Source: Helicobacter_D ganmani (lineage in GTDB: Bacteria > Campylobacterota > Campylobacteria > Campylobacterales > Helicobacteraceae). Taken from it: a DNA stretch of 64,000 nt. Of the stretch, positions 1 to 7,594 are shown piece after piece (within the stretch, counting starts at the first letter, position 1; the number at the start of each line of letters is the position of its first letter). Location of the stretch: NCBI RefSeq assembly GCF_965138225.1, contig NZ_CBCSAX010000011.1; one strand, given 5' to 3'. Both the position numbers and the translations under genes were made by a program. The notes beneath the pieces were generated by a model. That model was given only the letters and a program-made list of their open reading frames with translations, had not been told where the DNA came from and ran no database searches.

Positions 1-104
1 GATGTAAATACATTACAAAAGTTAAAGAACATTTTTACTCTAAAGATTTTTAGCGCAAAAAAGGAAGCAAAATTATAGCAAAGAAAACTTAAGGGGAGGT
101 TAAA

Positions 105-113
105 GGGGGGGGG
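105..113. repeat. G9 homopolymer tract upstream of clpB
   Basis: Nine consecutive G residues lie in the leftmost intergenic region, 76 bp before the -35 box of clpB. On the minus strand the tract is C9 and lies about 28 bp upstream of a TATAAT hexamer (72-77), so it sits just beyond the expected -35 position of a leftward promoter for a gene outside the window. Poly-G/C tracts of 8 or more are typical slippage sites in Helicobacter and Campylobacter. That this one modulates transcription is inference. Confidence 0.6.
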
Positions 114-188
114 CTAAGAAAAAAGTGGTAAGATTTAGAGAATTGATAAAAATTATTTAAAAAATATTAGTAAATTATTATTATGAAA

Positions 189-218
189 CTTGACAATATA
201 AGACTAAAGTTATATAAT
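189..218 (+). promoter_or_regulatory. clpB sigma70 promoter with HAIR-like inverted repeat
   Basis: TTGACA (190-195) and TATAAT (213-218) are separated by exactly 17 bp, which is a consensus housekeeping promoter. Overlapping it is CTTGACA-N7-ACTAAAG (189-209). This keeps the geometry of the HspR HAIR element CTTGAGT-N7-ACTCAAG and matches it at 11 of 14 positions. Nearly the same 30-bp block occurs before grpE. A ribosome-binding AAGGAG (237-242) precedes the ATG at 248. Promoter assignment is strong; HspR as the binder is inferred. Confidence 0.75.
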
Positions 219-247
219 TTTGGCAATTTTAAACCAAAGGAGTTTTT

Positions 248-2821
248 ATGAATATCTTAGAAAAATTAACCAATACCTTACAAGAAACATTGGAACAAGG
301 GGCTTCTCTTGCATTGCATAACAAAAATCAAGAAATTGAGCCGATTCATCTTTTTTGGGCAATGCTCACACATACCAACTCTTTATTAAACCAAGCTCTT
401 AACCGCTTAAATTGCGATAAAAATGCATTAGAATTGGAAGCGAAAAGTCTTGCAGGTAATTTACCCAAAAGTAGCCAAGTCAGCAAGGAAAATTTAAGAA
501 TCTCAAAAAACCTACAAGAACTACTTAATACCGCTGATGGCTTGGCTATAAGTAATGGAGATTCCTATATTGCACTAGATACTTTTATTCTAAGCGCATT
601 ACAACACGATTCTATTAAACAGCTTTTTAGCAAATATTTGGATATTAATGAGCTAAAAAGGACTTTTGAAACAATGCGTGCAGGGGCGAAAATTGACTCA
701 CAAAGCGGTGATGAGAATTTAGAATCGCTAGAAAAATTTGGCATTGACTTAACCCAAAAAGCCATTGAGGGCAAACTAGACCCTGTTATCGGTAGAGATG
801 AAGAAATAACCCATATGATGCAGATTCTTATCCGCAAGACGAAAAACAATCCGATTTTACTTGGAGAACCTGGGGTTGGAAAAACTGCGGTTGTAGAGGG
901 GCTTGCGCAAAGAATCGTAAAAAAAGAAGTTCCGATATCTTTGCAGAATAAACGCGTCATTGCTCTTGATATGAGTGCTTTGATTGCGGGTGCAAAGTAC
1001 CGCGGAGAGTTTGAAGATAGACTTAAAAAAGTTATTGATGAAGTCAAAAAAAGCGGAAATATTATTTTGTTTATTGATGAAATCCATACCATTGTAGGTG
1101 CAGGCGCGAGTGAGGGAAGTATGGACGCTGCAAACATTCTTAAACCCGCCCTTGCTAGAGGAGAATTACACACCATTGGCGCAACAACCCTTAAGGAATA
1201 TCGCAAATACTTTGAAAAAGACGCTGCTTTGCAAAGGAGATTCCAACCCATAACTTTAAATGAACCCAATGTGAATGAAGCCTTGCAAATTTTACGCGGA
1301 ATCAAAGAGAGATTAGAAGCACACCACAATGTAACCATCACTGATAGTGCATTAGTAGCGGCTGCTAAACTCTCTAATCGTTACATCACAGATAGATTCT
1401 TGCCCGATAAAGCCATTGATTTGATTGACGAAGCAGCAGCAGAGCTTAAAATGCAAATAGAATCCGAACCTAGCGAATTATCCAAAGTTAAGCGCGAAAT
1501 AGAATCCTTGCAAGTGGAGAAAGAAGCACTTTTAATGGAAAAAAATGACAAAAACAATATGCGCTTAGAGGAAATCAAAAAAGAAATTGAGAATAAAAAT
1601 GAGAAAAAGAAAAGCTTGGAAGTGCAGTTTGAAAGCGAAAAACAGGTTTTTAACGATATTGCAAACGTCAAAATCAAGATTGACTCTTTGCGAACAGAGA
1701 GTGAGCTAGCCAAACGCAGTAGCGACTTCAACAAAGCAGCGGAAATTGATTATGGCAAGATTCCCGAGCTAGAAAAGGAATTGGAATCCCAAAATGCAAA
1801 ATGGGTAAAAATGCAAGAGGCAGGGACATTGCTTAAAAATGCTGTGCTACCAGAATCTATAGCCGCTGTGATTAGCCGATGGACACAGATTCCGATTAAA
1901 AAAATGTTACAAGATGAAAAGGACAAGATTTTAGGCATTGAGAACGAATTAAAAAAAGATGTTGTAGGGCAAGATAAAGCACTGCGCGCAATCGCTAGAG
2001 CCATTAAACGCAATAAAGCGGGATTAAGTGAGCTCAATCGTCCCATTGGCAGTTTTTTGTTTCTTGGACCCACAGGTGTTGGCAAAACAGAATCAGCCAA
2101 AACCCTTGCGCGATTCCTCTTTGATAGCGAAAAGAATCTCATACGAATGGATATGAGCGAATATATGGAAAAACACGCAGCAAGTCGCCTTGTTGGTGCG
2201 CCTCCGGGATATGTCGGCTATGAGGAAGGTGGGCAACTCACTGAAGCTGTTCGCCGCAAACCTTATAGTGTCGTGCTTTTTGATGAGATTGAAAAGGCAC
2301 ACCCTGATGTGTTTAATATGTTATTGCAAGTTCTTGATGATGGACGTTTAACAGACAATAAAGGCGTTACGATTGACTTTAGAAACACAATTATTATTTT
2401 GACAAGCAATATCGCAAGCAGTGCGATTATGGAGCTAAAAGATGAGCAAGAGCGCGAAAATGCAGTAAAAGATGCATTGAAAAACTATTTCAAACCAGAA
2501 TTTTTGAATCGCTTAGATGATATTGTGATTTTCAATCCACTTGGATTAGAGCAAATTACATACATTGTGGAGATTTTGTTTAAAGGAATCCAGAAAAAAC
2601 TTGTTGAGCGCGATATTCACATTACATTAGAGCCAAGCGCAAAAGAGTTTATTGCAAAAGTTGGTTTTGACCCAACCTTTGGTGCGCGTCCGCTCAAACG
2701 AGCACTTTATGAAGAGATAGAAGATAGGCTAGCGGATTTAATTTTAGAGGGCAAAATCAAAGAGGGAAGTAAAGTTGCTTTTTATGCACAAAATGATGCA
2801 ATCCAAACACGCATAGAATAA
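248..2821 (+). CDS. clpB: ATP-dependent disaggregase ClpB
   Basis: Hsp100 chaperone of 857 residues, the usual length for ClpB. It extracts polypeptides from cytosolic aggregates and passes them to DnaK/GrpE, whose genes are at 33.6-36.0 kb. The Clp N-domain covers about residues 1-145. The first AAA+ module has a Walker A GEPGVGKT near 205 and a Walker B FIDEIH near 275. A charged coiled-coil middle domain, absent from ClpA, spans roughly 400-540. The second AAA+ module has GPTGVGKT near 607 and LFDEIEKAH near 677. The ATG follows an AAGGAG ribosome-binding site with 5 bp between. The gene is monocistronic: it has its own promoter and is followed by a hairpin terminator and a tRNA gene. Heat-shock control is inferred from the promoter it shares with grpE. 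Confidence 0.97.
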   Translation: MNILEKLTNTLQETLEQGASLALHNKNQEIEPIHLFWAMLTHTNSLLNQALNRLNCDKNALELEAKSLAGNLPKSSQVSKENLRISKNLQELLNTADGLAISNGDSYIALDTFILSALQHDSIKQLFSKYLDINELKRTFETMRAGAKIDSQSGDENLESLEKFGIDLTQKAIEGKLDPVIGRDEEITHMMQILIRKTKNNPILLGEPGVGKTAVVEGLAQRIVKKEVPISLQNKRVIALDMSALIAGAKYRGEFEDRLKKVIDEVKKSGNIILFIDEIHTIVGAGASEGSMDAANILKPALARGELHTIGATTLKEYRKYFEKDAALQRRFQPITLNEPNVNEALQILRGIKERLEAHHNVTITDSALVAAAKLSNRYITDRFLPDKAIDLIDEAAAELKMQIESEPSELSKVKREIESLQVEKEALLMEKNDKNNMRLEEIKKEIENKNEKKKSLEVQFESEKQVFNDIANVKIKIDSLRTESELAKRSSDFNKAAEIDYGKIPELEKELESQNAKWVKMQEAGTLLKNAVLPESIAAVISRWTQIPIKKMLQDEKDKILGIENELKKDVVGQDKALRAIARAIKRNKAGLSELNRPIGSFLFLGPTGVGKTESAKTLARFLFDSEKNLIRMDMSEYMEKHAASRLVGAPPGYVGYEEGGQLTEAVRRKPYSVVLFDEIEKAHPDVFNMLLQVLDDGRLTDNKGVTIDFRNTIIILTSNIASSAIMELKDEQERENAVKDALKNYFKPEFLNRLDDIVIFNPLGLEQITYIVEILFKGIQKKLVERDIHITLEPSAKEFIAKVGFDPTFGARPLKRALYEEIEDRLADLILEGKIKEGSKVAFYAQNDAIQTRIE

Positions 2822-2830
2822 TAGCTATTT

Positions 2831-2853
2831 TAGGGCATTTTCGCCCTATTTTT
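2831..2853 (+). terminator. Intrinsic terminator of clpB
   Basis: A perfect 6-bp stem TAGGGC/GCCCTA with a 6-nt loop is followed by five T residues. It lies 10 bp after the clpB stop codon and before tRNA-Pro. Confidence 0.8.
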
Positions 2854-2917
2854 AAGATTCTTCATTTTAATTTAATATTTTTTTGCTATCATCACAGCCT
2901 TACTTTATTTTTTAATT

Positions 2918-2995
2918 CGGAGTATAGCGCAGTCTGGCTAGCGCACACCCTTGGGGTGGGTGAGGTCGTGGGTTCAAATCCCGCTACTCCGACCA
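2918..2995 (+). tRNA. tRNA-Pro (anticodon GGG)
   Basis: A full cloverleaf can be folded by eye. The acceptor stem CGGAGTA pairs with TACTCCG. The D arm is GCGC/GCGC. The anticodon stem CACCC/GGGTG encloses the loop TTGGGGT, giving anticodon GGG. The T arm is GTGGG-TTCAAAT-CCCGC. The discriminator A is followed by a genome-encoded CCA (2993-2995). GGG reads the proline codons CCC and CCU. Confidence 0.95.
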
Positions 2996-3534
2996 TTCTT
3001 TAATTGATTTTATTTATCTCTATTTTATTTATGGAATTGACATTCTAGTATTCTTGATTTGCGAAATCCACATAGAATCTGTTTGCGTTCTCACAAGTGT
3101 AATCCAAAAATACCTTTTTATTACAACTCTCTAGTAGTTTTGATTTTTCTTTTACATTTTCAAATCTTAGGTTTGGAGAAACTTTCCTCTAAGAAAACCA
3201 AAAACTCTCTAAGATTTCTAACTCCTTGCGCCATATTGGTGCGTTGCAATGACTTCAAACAACCTTATAAGGTTTCAAATTTGCTCCAAAAAACCTACAA
3301 CATAATTTTTATCCTCATAATTTTAGATTTCAATGTTGTTTATACGATTCATTAAAAGCAAATGTCCTTTCCATATTTATCGTAAATTAGTATAAATTTA
3401 TGTGATTTCTATAAACTTGTATCCAAAGGAAACATTTATAATCAAGAATCTTGCCACTCCTAAGAGGGTGAAATATACTACGCATTGCAAATGTAAGCAT
3501 ATGGAGGAAAGGCTCTAACTTAAGAATCTCTTTA
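2996..3534. other. Intergenic stretch without a convincing gene
   Basis: This AT-rich spacer lies between tRNA-Pro and the convergent end of the nap operon. A 98-codon open frame at 3059-3355 has no ribosome-binding site, low-complexity composition and no recognisable motif, so it is not called as a gene. No terminator or repeat stood out. Confidence 0.5.
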
Positions 3535-3924
3535 CTATTGTATCTTTAAGATTTCGTCCAACGCACCTTGCACATCTCCACTATAAGTGATTTCATTTGC
3601 GCTTGTTTGTTCGTCCCGAAGCACTTTTGGGATTCTATCTTGCTTTTGTATCTCCTCTCTTAATGTCTCCAATTCCGTACTATGATAAGCATAAATCATT
3701 TGTGCAGACAACACACCCTTTAATCTTTCAATCTGTTTTAGAAGCTTGATTTCCTCCTCAATGCTTTGAGATTCCAAAGTTACGATGATTTTGCCACTTT
3801 CGTCTTTGTAATGGCACTCTGCGCCCTTGATTGCATTGATTTTTCCCCAAAGCGACTCTATGTCCTTCTGTGCGCATAGCACAACGAGACTAGACACATT
3901 AAAATCCTCTTGCAATGCCTGCAT
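3535..3924 (-). CDS. napD: NapD, chaperone for the nitrate reductase Tat leader
   Basis: Small cytoplasmic protein of 129 residues that closes the nap operon. NapD proteins bind the twin-arginine leader of NapA and delay its export until the molybdenum cofactor is inserted. The N-terminal half shows the expected ferredoxin-like alternation (VSSLVVLC, then a helix, then AECHYKDESGKIIVTLE). The C-terminal 35 residues are charged and longer than in the E. coli protein. The gene starts 2 bp after napL stops, so translation is probably coupled. Assignment rests mainly on position in the operon plus this weak pattern. Confidence 0.85.
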   Translation of the reverse strand: MQALQEDFNVSSLVVLCAQKDIESLWGKINAIKGAECHYKDESGKIIVTLESQSIEEEIKLLKQIERLKGVLSAQMIYAYHSTELETLREEIQKQDRIPKVLRDEQTSANEITYSGDVQGALDEILKIQ

Positions 3925-3926
3925 TT

Positions 3927-4943
3927 TTACTCCTTAAGATTCCAAATTAAGATATTTTTCCCATCTTCACTGCTAATAAGATGATAATCTGTAAAAATAA
4001 TATTATTCAATAAACTCGTATGTCCGCTTAAATGCATTATTTCTTGTTTATCTGAAATGCGAAAAACATTAATTTCGCTTTGTTCATTTTGCATATAAGC
4101 CCCCAATGTGGAATCCGCACTCATTCCCACACTATACACCAAAAAATTTGCACCAATCCCATAAGATTCCACTTTATTTGTCTGCAAATTCAGCTGATAC
4201 ACACCCACTTTTCTATCTTGCCCTGCGGTGATAAAAGTCATTATATCTCCTACTTTAGCAAGTTTGACTTGATATACATTATCCTTATTTTCACCCTCAA
4301 GTTCTGCTATTACCTCCCCACTATCCATTACTCCAAAATACAAAATCCCTGATTCGCACGCTACCACATAGTGATTACTCGGAATCTCTAATGCAAAATC
4401 CGAAAAAGAAGCTTCAGAGAGCTGCTTGCGGTAAAGAATCTGTTTTTGCTTTATATCATACAACACAATCTCATTGCTCGCGAGTCCTAAAAAAATTCGC
4501 TTTTCATCTACAAAAGCTGCTTTTTTAATATTTAAAGATTCCATATTGGGTAACATCTCCAAATGCCCCTTAGAAAATACAAAAAGATTCTTTGTGCCAA
4601 AATTCCCCTCACTATGGATTAAAACTTGCTCTCCAAGCCTATCCACGCTATAAACTTTAGGTGCATAAGATTCTGCATAGAAACTCGTAATATCAGGAAG
4701 CTTCGCAAGCAATTTTGGCGATGTTTCATATAACTTTAGCTCCAAAACCTCTCCAAAATCCGTTCCAATCAACAAAGAATCTTTGATGAGATGCGTAACA
4801 ACAATATTATTTTCTAAAACAATCTTTTTTAAAGGTTGAGAAGTTCCTTCTTTTGTGATATTGGATTCCTCTGAATAAATCACCAAAGGCGATACCCATA
4901 GAATACATAGGATTACCATAATTTTTTTAAGATAAATTCGCAT
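3927..4943 (-). CDS. napL: NapL, periplasmic beta-propeller-like Nap accessory protein
   Basis: Protein of 338 residues with an N-terminal signal sequence (basic start, hydrophobic stretch ending near YSEES, about residue 25). It has the repeated beta-strand pattern of a WD40/PQQ-like propeller, for example the closing GHTSLLNNIIF and DGKNILIWNLKE. NapL is found in Campylobacterota nap operons between the electron-transfer genes and napD. Its exact role is not settled, and a contribution to full nitrate reductase activity or maturation is the current view. It lies 10 bp after napF and is co-directional with the whole operon. Confidence 0.85.
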   Translation of the reverse strand: MRIYLKKIMVILCILWVSPLVIYSEESNITKEGTSQPLKKIVLENNIVVTHLIKDSLLIGTDFGEVLELKLYETSPKLLAKLPDITSFYAESYAPKVYSVDRLGEQVLIHSEGNFGTKNLFVFSKGHLEMLPNMESLNIKKAAFVDEKRIFLGLASNEIVLYDIKQKQILYRKQLSEASFSDFALEIPSNHYVVACESGILYFGVMDSGEVIAELEGENKDNVYQVKLAKVGDIMTFITAGQDRKVGVYQLNLQTNKVESYGIGANFLVYSVGMSADSTLGAYMQNEQSEINVFRISDKQEIMHLSGHTSLLNNIIFTDYHLISSEDGKNILIWNLKE

Positions 4944-4953
4944 TTACTTTCCT

Positions 4954-5496
4954 TTAATTTTCACAAGATTCTAATATTATCGCTCGTGCAGGACAAGCCC
5001 CGATACATTCCCCACAACCGATACAATGCTTTTGAATCGCAGGATAAAACAACCCACTAAAAGTAATCGCTTGATTCTTTCCTAGCACACTATAACAAAT
5101 ATCTTTGCAGGTGCAGCATAGGGTTTTATGGTAAGCCAAACAAGTTAGTTCATCAATCTTGAGGACAAAATTCCAATGGGGATTCTGTTCTTTTGCGAGT
5201 TGCTCCTCTAGCACACCCTTTGGACAAGCCTTTGCACATTCTCCACAAAGCTTACAACCACTTGTTTCAAAATCTATATAAACTGCATTATGTGATATTT
5301 TTAAGATTCCACTTCTGCTTTCTTTGTTATAAATTTCCTCGCATACCTTCACACAAGGCACTTGCAAAGATTCCACAATACATTGCCCACAAAATTTAGA
5401 AAAAAGAAAGCGATTGGAATTATAGGGCGGCAAGGGCGCAAAGCCCTCTGATTTTGGCTTTAGCAAAACCGTGAAAAGATCCCTACGATTCCGCAT
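4954..5496 (-). CDS. napF: NapF, cytoplasmic polyferredoxin
   Basis: Protein of 180 residues with cysteine clusters for several [4Fe-4S] centres: CGQC near residue 37, CKLCGECAKACP near 80, a CCTCKDIC cluster near 125, and CIGCGECIGACP near 158. It has no signal peptide, in line with NapF being cytoplasmic and helping to mature or electron-load NapA before export. It overlaps the stop of napB by 1 bp. The order napA-G-H-B-F-L-D is that of Wolinella succinogenes, while Campylobacter jejuni lacks napF here. Confidence 0.9.
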   Translation of the reverse strand: MRNRRDLFTVLLKPKSEGFAPLPPYNSNRFLFSKFCGQCIVESLQVPCVKVCEEIYNKESRSGILKISHNAVYIDFETSGCKLCGECAKACPKGVLEEQLAKEQNPHWNFVLKIDELTCLAYHKTLCCTCKDICYSVLGKNQAITFSGLFYPAIQKHCIGCGECIGACPARAIILESCEN

Positions 5497-6017
5497 TAAT
5501 TCACACCCTCATTCACAATATCAATCAGATTGGATTTCGTGCTACCATTTTCTTGACGAAAATCAGGTTCAAACTTATTGACAACCAATGGCGCAGCATT
5601 GACTTGTGTAGTATGGCAAATCACGCAATTAAAACGCGTTTCGTCCATTTGCTCTTTTAAATCTTTCTTTTTACGAAAATCATAAAAATGCGATTTAGGC
5701 ATAGGTGTCGCTTTAACTGCTTCTGCAACTTCAGGCAAATGACAACTTGTGCAAGAATTGTTTTCTTTTGTAATAGGCAACATATCTTCCACAGAATGCG
5801 AAATCATAGGAGGCGCATTTTCAAATGCTCTATCAATCAATACAGATTCTCCCGCTGCCTTACCATTATAGTCAAATGCGCTCACTTTCACATTTTCATT
5901 AAGTAAAGTGCTTTTACGCAAGCCTATTTCATTCTCACTATAACCGCCTTGACAACCTAAAAATATGAATCCAGCCAATGCCACACTCACAACCATTATT
6001 GTTTTGTTAAAATTCAT
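5496..6017 (-). CDS. napB: NapB, diheme c-type cytochrome subunit
   Basis: Periplasmic electron-transfer subunit of 173 residues that feeds NapA. Two CxxCH heme c sites are visible (CTSCH near residue 90 and CVICH near 135), together with conserved histidines before them that can serve as distal ligands (e.g. ISHSVEDMLP). The N-terminus is a signal peptide with a Cys after FLG at about residue 22, so it could be a lipoprotein, though the -2 Leu is atypical for a lipobox. It overlaps napH by 4 bp and napF by 1 bp, implying coupled translation. Confidence 0.93.
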   Translation of the reverse strand: MNFNKTIMVVSVALAGFIFLGCQGGYSENEIGLRKSTLLNENVKVSAFDYNGKAAGESVLIDRAFENAPPMISHSVEDMLPITKENNSCTSCHLPEVAEAVKATPMPKSHFYDFRKKKDLKEQMDETRFNCVICHTTQVNAAPLVVNKFEPDFRQENGSTKSNLIDIVNEGVN

Positions 6018-6820
6018 TTTTTCTCCTTTTTAAAATCTAAGAGATTAAACACTAAGGCATTATCTCCACAAACTTCAATACAACGTCCGCAACGCGTGCA
6101 TTCACCACTTTTTATCACACCACTTTCCTTTCCAATGATTCCTAACACCTGCTTTTCTGGACAGATTTTTTTACACTCCATACAATGTGTGCAAGCCTGC
6201 AAATCATATTTGACTTTTAAAATCGCAAAGGAACTAATAAGTGAATAAAATGCACCCAAAGGACAAATATGCCCACAAAATGCGTGTTTTGCTACAAATA
6301 AATCCAATAAAAACACTACCAAAACAGCAAAAAATCCAACTCCAAGCCCAAAAATAATCCCGCGATGAAGCATAGAAATCGGGCTAATCACTTCAAATGC
6401 TGCGACTCCAAAAATTAAAGAGAGCAATAGACTAAGAGCCAAAAACACATAACGCAAAGAATTTTTCAAATAAACAAGATTTCCCAATGTATCCAAACCA
6501 AAAGCCCGTCTTAAAAAAGAGGCAAAGTCTGTTATAAGATTCATTGGGCAGACAAAAGAGCAATAAGCTCTTCCTAAAAACAAACCATAAAGCAATAAAA
6601 TCAACAAAGCACCAAGCAGTGCGTTTGCCCCAACGATTGAACCTGCAAAAAATAACTGCAAAATCGCATAAGGGTCGCTTAATGGAATCACTCCAAAAAC
6701 AAGTGAGGAGCTAAGATTACCTTGCAGAATCTTAAAGCTTGTATAATTTCCTAATACATACAAGGCTAATAGTCCTATTTGCACGATTCTACGCAAGAAT
6801 AAATAACGATATTTTTGCAT
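6014..6820 (-). CDS. napH: NapH, membrane quinol-oxidising ferredoxin-type subunit
   Basis: Inner-membrane protein of 268 residues with about four transmembrane helices. Between and after them are two CxxxCP motifs (YCSFVCP near 88 and FCGHICP near 185). Near the C-terminus are two cytoplasmic [4Fe-4S] motifs, CTHCMECKKICP (about 210) and CTRCGRCIEVC (about 240). With NapG it takes electrons from menaquinol and passes them to NapB/NapA; the operon has no napC. It abuts napG by 1 bp and overlaps napB by 4 bp. Confidence 0.93.
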   Translation of the reverse strand: MQKYRYLFLRRIVQIGLLALYVLGNYTSFKILQGNLSSSLVFGVIPLSDPYAILQLFFAGSIVGANALLGALLILLLYGLFLGRAYCSFVCPMNLITDFASFLRRAFGLDTLGNLVYLKNSLRYVFLALSLLLSLIFGVAAFEVISPISMLHRGIIFGLGVGFFAVLVVFLLDLFVAKHAFCGHICPLGAFYSLISSFAILKVKYDLQACTHCMECKKICPEKQVLGIIGKESGVIKSGECTRCGRCIEVCGDNALVFNLLDFKKEKK

Positions 6821-7593
6821 TACAAATCTCCGTTATTCAAATAATCTTGCACTTTAGAGCTAGAATCGCGTTTAGGGATTCTTTCTTTTGCTTCTTGCAA
6901 ACGCATTTCATCTTCTGCTTCCCAACCTTTAATATAGTTTGTCCCTACTTTACCAAGTGCTATTTCACGTGGCAGGACAATAATTGCAGCCTTTTCTGTG
7001 ATACAAGCCTTTTCGCATTTGCCACAACCCGTGCAAACCTCACTTTCCACCACAGGCAAAAGATAAGAATGCTTTCCTGTGCGTTCGTTACGTTTAAGTT
7101 CTAGTTTAATGGCTTCACCCAAAAGCGGACAGGCGCGATAACAAGCGTCGCACTGAATGCCCCAATATGCGACACAATGCTCCTTATCCACAATCGCAAC
7201 ACCCATTTTAGCAAGATTGATTGCAAGTCCTTTTTCATTAGAGACCAATTTGGAATCCAATGCGTCTGTTGGACAAATCGGCACACAAGGAATATCCTCA
7301 CACATTTCGCACGGAATCTTGCGTGGTTCAAAATAAGGTGTGCCTATGGGCTTCCCGCTTCCTGCGTCTGCAAGCTTTAAGGTGTCAAAAGGACAAGCCT
7401 TTACACATAAACCACATTTAATGCAAGTCTTTAAAAATTCCTTTTCATTCAAAGCACCCGGCGGTCTCAAGATAAGAGGATTTGCCCTGCTTTCTTGCAA
7501 AAACGCTCCCCAAACCAAACCACCAAGCCCTATAAGCGCAACCGCTTGTGCGCCACTTAGTAGAAATTTACGCCGATTGGTATTTTGCTGCAT
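6820..7593 (-). CDS. napG: NapG, periplasmic polyferredoxin subunit
   Basis: Protein of 257 residues carrying a twin-arginine leader (NRRKFLLSG followed by a hydrophobic stretch), so it is exported folded. At least four cysteine clusters can hold [4Fe-4S] centres: CIKCGLCVKACP near 57, CEMCEDIPCVPICP near 95, CDACYRACP near 150, and CTGCGKCEKAC near 187. It partners with NapH in electron transfer to the periplasmic NapAB complex. The start lies 1 bp after the napA stop. Confidence 0.93.
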   Translation of the reverse strand: MQQNTNRRKFLLSGAQAVALIGLGGLVWGAFLQESRANPLILRPPGALNEKEFLKTCIKCGLCVKACPFDTLKLADAGSGKPIGTPYFEPRKIPCEMCEDIPCVPICPTDALDSKLVSNEKGLAINLAKMGVAIVDKEHCVAYWGIQCDACYRACPLLGEAIKLELKRNERTGKHSYLLPVVESEVCTGCGKCEKACITEKAAIIVLPREIALGKVGTNYIKGWEAEDEMRLQEAKERIPKRDSSSKVQDYLNNGDL

Positions 7594-7594
7594 T

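Noticed and set aside
565..1341. Long minus-strand open frame inside clpB
   Set aside because: It is antisense to a highly conserved gene and has no independent start signals.
3059..3355. 98-codon plus-strand open frame between tRNA-Pro and napD
   Set aside because: No ribosome-binding site, no motif, and composition like intergenic DNA.
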